Source: Gracilaria gracilis (Eukaryota; Rhodophyta; Florideophyceae; Gracilariales; Gracilariaceae). Taken from it: DNA of 64,000 bases. The stretch lies in NCBI GenBank assembly GCA_030374805.1, contig JARGSG010000189.1, positions 1,984,001 to 2,048,000 on the forward strand, written 5' to 3'. The stretch's first letter is position 1; the number at the start of each line of letters is the position of its first letter. A program made the position numbers and the translations under genes. The notes under the pieces are model-generated. The model was not told where the DNA came from. It was given only the letters and a program-made list of their open reading frames with translations, and did not search any database. This document shows, piece by piece, positions 55,126-64,000 of this stretch.

Positions 55126-56480
55126 TCAATCAGATCCTATCCCTTCAATGGTGAGACATGTAATTTCATCTTCAACCGGGTCGGTATCTAGGCCGTCTTT
55201 GTGGAGTCTAGGCATCGTATCTGCTACGTTACGCTTGATCCTTGGTTGGTATTTAACATCGTAGTCAAACTCCGCCAGTTGGAGACGCCATCGGGCCAGC
55301 CGTCTTGAGGCGTTTGCCAGCCCCAAGATTTATCGTAATGCATCATGTTCCGTTTTTATGGTGAGCTTAGAACCATAAAGGTAGGGTCGCAGTAATAGCA
55401 TACTCCAAGCAACTGCTAGAAATTCTTTCCCTGTCACGGTGTAGTTCTGCTCAGACTTTATTAGCGCTCTACTCCAGTATCCCACCGGTAGTTTCTATCC
55501 ACCTTCTTGGTATTGTATCAAACAACAACAAATCCGGGAATCGGATGATTCCGTGTCCGGAGTTCATCGAAAAATGGGTTTTCTGTGGGGCCAACGCTGG
55601 TGGATACAATAGAGCTGCCTTCAACCGCTGAAAGGAATCTATCTCATCCTCCTCCAGACAGTCGAATTGCGTTGGTTGTCTCGTTTGTATCCGTCGATTC
55701 AGGGGCGCCGCTATATTAGGGAACCACTTTATGAAACTTCGGTATATGTTACACGGACCAATAAAAAACTGATTTCCGTTTGAGACTTTGGCAGCTTTGC
55801 TTCACGAACTGCTAGTAGGTTGCGGTGCGGAACTTATAAGCGCCGAGGCTGATTGTGTAGCCGAGGTACTTCTCCTTTTGGTCAAAGAAGATGCAGTTTC
55901 TTAGCTTGAGTGTAACTCCTGCATTCTTTAGGAAGTCCAGAAGTGTCCTAACATGGTTTAGAGTGCTTCTCTACCAAGCGAGAGTATATCACCACATCAT
56001 ATATGTAGACCAATGCTGTTTTCTACCTAACCTTAGCCAGGATTATGTCCAAGGCCGTCTGGAATATTGCTGGGGCGTCTTTCAAACCAAATGGTATCCG
56101 TAGAAAGCGATACAGACCTGCCTGGCTGGTAAAGGCTGTCTTGTCCTTATCCTCTACAGTTATTTCTATCTGTCAGTAACCGCAGTTTGCGTTTAATTTG
56201 GTGAACGTCTTTGCGTCTCCCAGGGAATCAATGCGTTCGTCCATTCTTGGTATATAAGGTACAAGTCTCTATCCGTTAGGGCATTCAATTCTCGGTAGTC
56301 AAGACAGAACCTCATTTGGGTACCGCCTCGTTTCTGAATCAATACCACAAGGCTGGCTCATTCTGACCTGGCTGGCTCGATGACTCCTTCGCGGAGCATA
56401 CCCTCTACCTCCTTGAGCTCAACATCCCTGGATTTGTGTCCTACCCGATACGGTTGCTGTTGTTAAGACGTGCACTTGGC
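55126..56480 (-). pseudogene. Reverse transcriptase and RNase H region of the second Gypsy element
   Basis: The catalytic-box region lies at about 55970-56016 on the minus strand and the end of RNase H reads RRLARWRLQLAEFDYDVKYQ, matching WRLRLAEFDYEVTY of the young element. Short spaced motifs between them fit a Ty3/Gypsy reverse transcriptase. It is broken. Confidence 0.75.
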
Positions 56481-57004
56481 ACAAGGTCCAGCCGGTACCC
56501 TATCGCTTTGATGATCCCCGGGCGCCTCGACGACATCGTGTTAAATGGCTCTAGAAGTGAGAGGATTCTTTCTCAAAGCTTTTCACTTCCTAGGCCAATG
56601 TTCAACTCTTCTTCCCAATCCGTTACGGATCCAGCTCCATCCCCTCGCCTGGAACCGTTTCGATATCGGCATTTACCTCAACCGATTGGTCATTAACCGT
56701 TTGTTTTCCCCTTCCTTAAGATCCGCCTGGGAGATCATTGAAAATGTGAATAGTCCTTGCGGGGCTGACAATGCCAACCCAACCAATGTGTTTTCTGGGA
56801 GTTTGAAGTCCTTGCTTCTAAAGTTGCTGACGTATACCTCAAAGGGGTTACTAGGTATGTCGTCAACAATTCTTTTGTCCATGAGGGTTATTTGTTCGTG
56901 TACCAAGTTGAAGTGGTTTTGGATAGATACAGAGTTTGGACGTTGACATGTTACGTCGATCAACACTTGGTGCATCGGAGGAATTGTGACTGCCTTGGCT
57001 AGTC

Positions 57005-57410
57005 TCACTTTGTTGGGAATTGTTTCACTCGGCTGTAGCGTGCTTGGTTTGTTCTTCCATTAATTTTGTTCAGTTTTGTAACAAGGATGGCGACACAGGA
57101 GGCTTCATTAAAGAGGAACGTCCTAGACCAAGGGAAAATGTCCCGGACGTGACGGTCCATGAACGTAGTGCCCAGTATGTAATCAGTAGCCAAATGTTGT
57201 ACTACTATGAATTGCACTTGTACCGTCAGTTGGTAAACAATTACCGGCAGGGTTAGAATACCTGCAACCGTGAGCGGTTTTTTTCGCATCCACTAGTGAG
57301 TTTGTGAATGTACACGGTTTGGTTTTGTCTCTGAACCGCGATGGTAAGAACTTCGCATATACCAGGTTTGGTCGCGCTCCAGTATCCAGAACGGCTACGC
57401 AAGGAACCAT
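57005..57410 (-). pseudogene. Protease region of the second Gypsy element
   Basis: CVAVLDTGARPNLVYAKFLP carries the DTG site, and later QHLATDYILGTTFMDRHVRD is the second motif. The family differs from the DTGAGPN proteases at 19.9 and 48.5 kb. It is broken. Confidence 0.75.
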
Positions 57411-57499
57411 TTAGTTTATAGAAAACCCAAGGAGGAGATTTATCTTATAGTTACTGTGCTTGAGAAAAAATTGGCTTAATGGGGTCCTTCTTGTGTTTC

Positions 57500-58300
57500 A
57501 TTTCAGTGACACCAGAGGATTCCTCCATGTTTTGACCAATTGGTATTGGAAGGCCTGCCGATGGTATTTGGTTGGAGATGGCTTCTATTCCAACCTCTTG
57601 GAGTTATCGACACTGGTTCAGACGGTTCAAAAACTGGTTGCAGTTCCGTTTTTGTCTGAATCAAATTAACGTGATGAGGTTGACGCCTTTGCGCTTTTTG
57701 GATCGATTCGGCTACGGGCGACCCTTGCGGTGGAGGACCGAAAAGATCCTGTTGGTTCTGTCTCCTTAAAGTGATTAATGCTGCCCTATTCTGGGGAGCC
57801 ACCCTGAGACAAGCCGTGGCAAAAAGGTTTGAGGATAGGCAGAACTAACAAAGAAGGGCTCCCTTGTATGGATCTCGTATCACCGTAGTGGTAGTTGTTC
57901 CAACCTTTAGGCCCAGGGGTCCTTGGTTGGGTTGTGAGACTGCACTTTGGCAAGGAGAAGTCGATTGGTTATATGTTCCTTGAGGTCGTGACCCCTATGG
58001 TACCGCGAATACCTGTAAGTCGTCTATACCACCAATGGTAGCTGGACTTCCTGGAGAAACGGCCGAGCTCGGTATGGAAGAGAGGCCCTCCCGAAGCGAT
58101 ACTTGTCCAATAGGATGACGGGGGTACCGCTGGCACAGGACTCGTTGTACCGAATAGATGAACTGATCGGCTTTTCATGGGATAATGTTCTGTACCTTTA
58201 CCGGTGGTTGATGTGTTCTCGGCTTCAAGGATTAAACGTTCTGGTTTCTCTTTGCCAAATTCAGGGGGATGGGGTGAACCTCGTTTTCCCAAAGTCGGTG
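57500..58300 (-). pseudogene. Gag-like region of the second Gypsy element
   Basis: The region upstream of the protease has Gln/Pro/Arg-rich frames such as RRQNQQDLFGPPPQGSPVAE. No zinc knuckle or capsid motif was identified with certainty, so the call rests mainly on position. Confidence 0.4.
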
Positions 58301-60636
58301 TTCTCGGAATGCTAGTCTAGTATGCTAGATCGCTAGTTGCGAAAATAGAAGTCCGAAAAAACTGGCATTTTTGCAGTTTGCGCTAGTTGGCAAGACAAAT
58401 TTTGTTTTGGAAATTACGATTCCGTTCACTGCAGTTTGAACTCCACCTATAGAAATTGAAGGCTAATTTACAATTCCCCTGCCCCAGCTCGTAACTTTAC
58501 ATTCCCCAAACTCGTCAAAAACACTCTAAAAATTACGAACTCACCACTAGTGCTCCCTCATTCCAAATCTGCATTCGGATCCTGTATCTCAGTTTCCCTA
58601 AATTTCAAGTTGAAGAACTCTAACGGAACACTCTCTCCAATCTCGTTCACCCTTCTAGCCCCAAACCGGCTCGCAGCCCCTTTCCAGCCTCTTGTCTTCT
58701 TGCTCCTTCAGTATGCGCTCCACCGATCCCACAGCTGCCACCGCACTACCAAACCTAAGTAGTTGATTTACCCCTGGAAGATGCCACGTCCAACAGACCA
58801 CCCCATCCTTGTTCACCAGCAGCCCCACTCCCTCCAACCTCCCCTCCTTTATATTTCCTTCTTCTCCCCCTCACACAGCCACGTGCACCCCGAGACCATG
58901 GTGACACCGGTGATTTTTTCGGTCTCCCTTTTTCTCTCCGGACTCCTCCTTGCCTCAACAGCTCCTTAAACTCCAACCAAAAATCGCACGCATTTTCCAC
59001 CTGCACCACTTGCTTCTGCAACACCCCCACCCGACCCAATAGGCCCATATTCTCCGTCCTCAGCTTCACCACCTCTCTCGCAACGAATACCATCATCCCA
59101 CTCACATACATACCAGTTCCCACTCAGACCAATCTCATTCTTTTCCGAATCCTCTAAATCAAATCTATTTGCACCCAGACCCCCGACACACTCCGCATCA
59201 CCCCTCCCATCTAATTCACTATCTGAGAAAGCCTGTGGTCCAATTTTTGTCCACATTCCCTCCAAAGCTCCTCATCCGCTCTTGCACCTACTCCAAAACC
59301 TCCTCTCTGGTCCTCTATCCTCTCTGCCTACATCACCACCACCCCCTTCTCCTTTTCAAATGTTGTTCCTTCCCTGAGAAGAATACTTGTATTCACGCTC
59401 TTCCTTCCTCCGCGGCGGCATATCTGGTAACTCCGTCCTGTGACGCAGAGTGACTAGCTTCTAATCTAATTGGTACCAATTCGACATCGCCGAGACTGAC
59501 GGGTTCAGCAATAAGCGAGATAAAAGCAAAAGAGATGTACGCAATACCTCCGGCGCCTCTCACCACTGTGAAAAGCGGTGGAACTGTAGGTCACACAACC
59601 GCTTGCGGCGAACAACCATTTATATCCACTTGTTCTCTACACCAATTTCCAGCCAAGTAATTGTTTTCCGAGAAATTTCAAAACTCTTCCTCTTTCTAGA
59701 GCCCACGTTGCCGCAAATATACTACAAATTCTCACTGTTCATGCCTTGTCTAACCTTATCTCTCTCATAAACACAATCTTAAATCTGATCTCCTGTGATA
59801 CCTTTACGCCTTTTTCTTCAATTATTCATTCATAAAACTCTTCTTCCCCCTTAGAGGTTGAACAGAAATCGTGTACTGTAGAGGGATCCATTCTATTTGA
59901 GACGTTCGTAGGGATGCTTCTTATCTGTTACAGTGAAGTACTTCGTATATACGTGAGAATAGTATAGGAGTCAATACAATCACATCGATTAAGAAAAGCC
60001 GAATTGCATTGATTAGAGTCGTATTTATAAGTAGCAAGTTTTATTTACAACCTATGGAGACCTACTATTGAAAGGTATTAAGTAATATTTCTCAGCTAAA
60101 TAATACCACTTAAGCATACCCATCAGTAGATGATCAGTATTCTTGTCAATCTCAGCACCCTGGTAATACCTACGTTCTCCCGCATCTTTGTATGAACTAC
60201 ATACAATTAGATGAAGGGCACACTAAAGATCATCATTGGGCGGGAAACCTGATAGGCATTGAGTTCAAGGCATCACTGGCGCTTGGTTCACCACTTTTAT
60301 TGATACAACTGACGATGCAGCGCGTAAAGAGAAACAAGACTACTTCGCATGAGCTCGCGATGTCTGCGACACGACCGAACACTCCAAATCCGGTGACTCA
60401 ACATTCAGCACATTTTGCTTTCTGAAACTCGAGTGACGCATAATGACAACAGATCTACGTAGGCTACTGAAGCACGTAGTACAGGGGGCTCTGAAACAGA
60501 CCCAAATGGGAGTTAGTTGTATCTGGCTGCGATGTTGCTGCACACGCGATACCCAGTAGTAGTAGCACTTGTGCCCTAGATGCCGAGATTCGGGGCCGAC
60601 CGGGGTTGCATGGCCAGAAAAATTGTTTAATTTTCT
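58301..60636. other. Unresolved region with a C-rich stretch
   Basis: From 58550 to 59460 the plus strand is rich in C and T. Minus-strand frames there (58655-58837, 58755-59123, 58966-59265) overlap in different frames; one reads VFVAREVVKLRTENMGLLGR with a possible coiled coil, but no family is recognised. The stretch 59460-60600 has no convincing gene. These may be pieces of one decayed gene. Confidence 0.35.
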
Positions 60637-62760
60637 GGACAGCGGACCGATGTGCAGTGGCGCTTCATCGGTGCCCCGATGAAACGCCGCGACAACCCGG
60701 TCCGCTGTTCGGCGGGTGGTCTAGACCACCTGTCCTGGATGCGTTGGGAGGGATTCAAAACCACCCTAACACACTAGTTTAGGGTGTTTCAAGAGCATCT
60801 GCAGCAATGCGCACTATATCAACGTGATTAATATATTCAGCCCTATAGGTGTGTTACTAGCCTCAAAGACCCCATGAAGAAGGATTGAACTTTATACGAA
60901 CCTATTCTGTAAAAGAAGGACTTATATGATGTTTGCGCACCAGCACTCGTGCGTAACAGTAGTCTGTGGAGACGCGTATGTTTCGCCTACGGCTTCGCAG
61001 TGATATTTATCGACAGGACGCTATCTGCGCTAGATAGTCGCCCCTGTGACATTAGTGTAAAATTGATGCAACTCTATGACTATATATATTTATATTATTA
61101 CTTGGTTTTTGGAAAGACCAATATCTTGGTGGAAGAGTAAAAGTTTCTTTCTCTCAGGGAGAGGTTTTTATTACATTCTTCGGCAAACACGACGACTGGT
61201 CAACCGCCAAAAGTGCAATGGAGTCTCATCGTTCCATCCATGAACCACATTTCACCTTGGTCTACCGTCCACCCCGTCAATGCACAGTAACGGGTCGCAC
61301 GACGGATTCTGTGGCCGACACGCGGAGAAAGCGCACCTAGAAGAACTCCAGCTTGATCTTTGATGGCGCGCAGACAGGAGATGAAGGTGAAGTGGCACTT
61401 CATCGGTTGCACGTGATGCGCCAAAAAGGTGTTAAAGAAAGCGTGTAGATGCGAGAGATACGGAATTAATATGGAAATATACGCAGAGTTTTTAGTAAGG
61501 ACAGGTAGGACATTAGACTAGGGTGTCGTAGCGCTTCATCAGTTCACCGATGAAGCCCCACGTCACCCCGGCCTGCTGTCCCAAAAATATTATGTTTTTT
61601 CAATTAATTAAAACGAAAGCCTGGGACAGCGGACGGAGGTGTCGTGGCGCTTCATCGGTGCACCAATGAAGCGCCACGGCACCCCAGTCCGCTTCCAACG
61701 GCGCGCTCGAGGTGCTACGTATGCCAGAACTCTAGATTCCTCACTCAATGTGCGTGGACAGAGGGCCGGGGCGCACTCCAGCTTCATCCCTCATGGCCGA
61801 TTGGCGGTGTAGCGTATGCCAGCAACCCAGCTTCATCACTCATAGTGCGTTAGGACAGCGGACGGGGTGTTATGGCGCTTCATCGGTGCACCGATGAAAC
61901 GCCACGACACCTCCGTCTGTTGCCCCAAAAAAATATTTTTACAATTTTTGTTAAAAGGCGGCTCGGCAAAGATGATATTTCATATTTCAACATTTTGCAT
62001 GCCAGCCACACGTGTAGTGATCTATAAAACCCGTCCTAGTTTCCCGGCAACTTTCCTTGAATACCCCTTTCAAACACCTTTCACGCTCTACCCTCTTCCT
62101 CATCGCATCTTCTACGGGGATATACTCGGCATATCCTACAACCAAAAGTTTTTCTCAAGATAAACATATCACTGTAGAAGGTGTGACACCCTCACGCTCG
62201 GTAGCTAAGAATAGAAAATCCATTATATCCAATATAACTTCTATTTTTATGGCATGTCATGGATGTTTTATTCCTTTGCTGTCCTCAGTATAAACATTAT
62301 CAATAGGAAGTAATATTGCATACATTATAGTGAAGAAATGAAATAGTTCGAGTTGCGTTCTATGTTCGTTTCAGAATGTCACAGTGGACTAGCACTCACG
62401 GTGCACTGGAACAGCGGAGCGTGGTGGTGTGGCGCTTCATCGGTGCACCGATGAATTGCCACGACACCCCGATGCGCTGTCCAGCCACTCGTTTAAGTAA
62501 TATGAAGAACTATTTTTTTAAACAGCGGACAGGGGTGGCGTGGCGCTTCATCGGTGCACCAATGAAGCGCCATGATACCCCGGTCCGCTATGCAGCCACT
62601 CCCTAAAATAAACTCTTTTTTTCTCTGGGACCGCGCTCCGCGCTGTCGTTGCGTTTCATTGGTGCACCGATGAAGCGACACAAAAGCCCGGTCCACTGTC
62701 TAATCCCTCGCTAAAAGAAGTTTGAAATAACTTATTTCCGCATGGACAGTGGACCCAGTG
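60637..62760. repeat. Cluster of about 75-bp near-perfect palindromes
   Basis: Seven clear copies lie at 60637-60710, 61508-61582, 61621-61695, 61853-61925, 62408-62482, 62521-62594 and 62627-62700, with a half copy at 62742-62760 and two decayed ones near 61213-61265 and 61385-61425. Each can fold from GGACAGCGGAC through GTGGCGCTTCATC to the centre GGTGCACC and back through GATGAAGCGCCAC to GTCCGCTGTCC. Where copies are adjacent the period is about 106-115 bp, with AT-rich linkers of 32-41 bp that also resemble one another (AGCCACTC...TAAA...TTTTTT). They look like a tandem or self-inserting MITE family. Short frames that appear in them are by-products. Confidence 0.85.
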
Positions 62761-64000
62761 GGCCAGAAGCACCTTACTCTTCGCCCCCGCCATCCCTTCG
62801 CCCCCGCCGCCGCGCCGCCGCGTCCCCCATCCGTGGTGTACTAGCTGCCGACTTCGTCTTTACAGCGCTCGCCGCCGTGCTCACTGGAGTCGTTCGACGC
62901 AGTGCTTTGCAGGCCCAGTGAGCCCAAGCGTTGCCCCCGCTGTTCGTCAGCGCCACTGCACTCGCAGCGGCGTGTCTACGTGCCATCGTTACTCCATTCG
63001 ATGGCCTTATTGCCACCGCAGGGCTGCGCCGGGTGTTGCATCGGTCGTCTAGAGCGTTTGGCGGCATGCAGATGTTATCGATGTTCTCGCACGCGCCATC
63101 ATCGCCGCCGCCGGAGCGCATGGACACCGACTAGGCTGCATGATACTAGCACCCGCTCTACGTGCCCAACTCACAGCTTTTTGGCAGACGGAGGGCGCCA
63201 TCGCCGCCACGCGCCGTGCATGATGGAGCCAAATATACATACCACACGCCCGCAATGTCGAAGGACGCGCGTTCGCTACCACCACCACATATTTATGTGT
63301 ATCATCTTCCGAAGCACGCCGCCACATGCCCCGCCGCAAAAGCCGTATAGGGTGCCTCTTTATATTATAATTTGGGAGTGTATTTCGATGGCGGGAAGAA
63401 CGGTGCTCTTGTGTCTGAAGATAGAGGAGTGGACGGCTTTGAAGAGGCAATGAGACTTGGAGGAACAAATTATGGTTAAAAGGCCTCTGACTTGAGTTTT
63501 CGATAGCTGCATAATTGATGAGCTTGGAAATGCAGAAGTGGAAGTTATGGAGTGGTTTAAAGGTGAAGATCTTGTAAGGGTAGGGGGAGGTCTGGTGTTG
63601 GGGAGATGGTAGGACTCAAAGATGGAGGAGTTTTTTGCGAGAGAAAGGGATTGGAGAGCGTCAAGGGCCTGTTCCTTAGTGTTGCGGACGATTCTGAACT
63701 TCCTTGCAAGCTGAAAGGAGGCATTTCTCGGAATATAGAAGAAGGGCTGAGTGTGCTTTACGCGAGGCTAGGGTCTGGATTTGGGATCGAAGGGCAGAGG
63801 TTGCGATGTGTAGATGGAGGTTGGAACGGAGGCGGTACATCTGTGGCATGGATGCTTGGGAATTGTGCCGCCGGAGATGCCAAGAATGTCCTTTGCTGCA
63901 AGGATGTCGGCACAGTAGCCGGAGATAATTTGGTGACATTGTGGGAGAAAGCTATGATCGTCGCGAAGGGGGAAGCCGCGGAGGCCGGAGGTTAGAAAAT
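62761..64000. other. GC-rich unresolved right edge, possible membrane-protein remnant
   Basis: From about 62832 one plus-strand frame reads VLAADFVFTALAAVLTGVVR, passes an in-frame TGA at 62919-62921, and continues PPLFVSATALAAACLRAIVT, FDGLIATAG and RVLHRS, stopping at 63134. Two hydrophobic segments separated by a stop suggest a decayed membrane protein; I do not recognise the family. From 63480 to 63995 overlapping frames on the plus strand (63606-63995 and 63704-63928) are open but carry no known domain. Confidence 0.3.

Larger units (their letters stand above)
50150..58300 (-). mobile_element. Second decayed minus-strand Gypsy element, different family
   Basis: From right to left on the minus strand lie gag-like (58.3-57.5 kb), protease (57.4-57.0), reverse transcriptase and RNase H (56.5-55.1), integrase (55.0-53.86), then a plus-strand coding-like zone, and a probable 3' LTR ending GGCTACACTACA at 50643 with an adjacent purine tract (reverse complement GATAGGAAGGGAGTC). 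No 5' LTR was found on the right. The protein sequences differ clearly from the 16507 element. Breaks are numerous, so this is an old copy. Confidence 0.75.

Noticed and set aside
60637-62760. Regular repeats with linkers, CRISPR-like
   Set aside because: The repeats are 75-bp palindromes, the linkers are AT-rich and related to each other, spacing is irregular overall, and the setting is eukaryotic; no cas genes exist.
62902-63453. 183-codon plus-strand frame near the right edge
   Set aside because: It is Arg/His/Cys-rich, typical of an out-of-frame reading of GC-rich DNA, and overlaps a more protein-like hydrophobic frame.

Overview
This 64 kb window looks like nuclear DNA of a red alga, most likely a florideophyte of the Chondrus type. 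That is an inference from an intronless vanadium haloperoxidase gene and a second long intronless gene sitting among dense transposons. Only two apparently intact host genes are visible: a secreted vanadium-dependent haloperoxidase (32095-33645, +) and a membrane-anchored FG-GAP/ASPIC-UnbV protein (34473-36287, -), which converge on each other. A third host-type gene, related to bacterial secreted proteins with a FRAxLxG...NGN...GP signature, is a pseudogene at 10822-11578.

Layout: 1-1227 is an open Harbinger (PIF/HARBI1) transposase running off the left edge. 2845-9566 is a complete LTR element with matching target duplications but no recognisable pol. 9567-11600 holds a 36-bp minisatellite and the pseudogene. 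11800-29260 is one old LINE split into four pieces by an LTR (12830-13368), a pogo-like Tc1/mariner transposon (13477-16039) and a very young chromodomain Ty3/Gypsy element of 12.3 kb (16507-28771). 30340-31030 holds palindromes and a 64-bp perfect foldback. 38910-42910 carries more LTR-element DNA without pol. 43689-46193 holds a possible P2X7-C-like fragment and a decayed piggyBac transposase. 46711-58300 holds two decayed minus-strand Gypsy elements. 60637-62760 is a cluster of about 75-bp palindromes. The right edge is unresolved.

The most notable signal is shared by the LTR elements. First, the young Gypsy element carries a whole 675-codon ORF on the antisense strand between pol and the 3' LTR; an older relative at 46.9-48.2 kb keeps a recognisable homologue in the same place and orientation, and a third element has an analogous antisense coding-like zone. 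Second, each element family carries an array of tiny inverted repeats with its own triplet stem: CCC/GGG in 2845-9566, ACC/GGT (nearly always a 5-nt loop) in 38910-41760, CTC/GAG in the 3' region of 16507-28771, and CCG/CGG around 41.8-42.9 kb. Third, two elements with different arrays share a non-coding block of about 220 bp. Together these suggest a lineage of LTR elements with an antisense gene and hairpin-array RNA or DNA signals, which I do not recognise as described.
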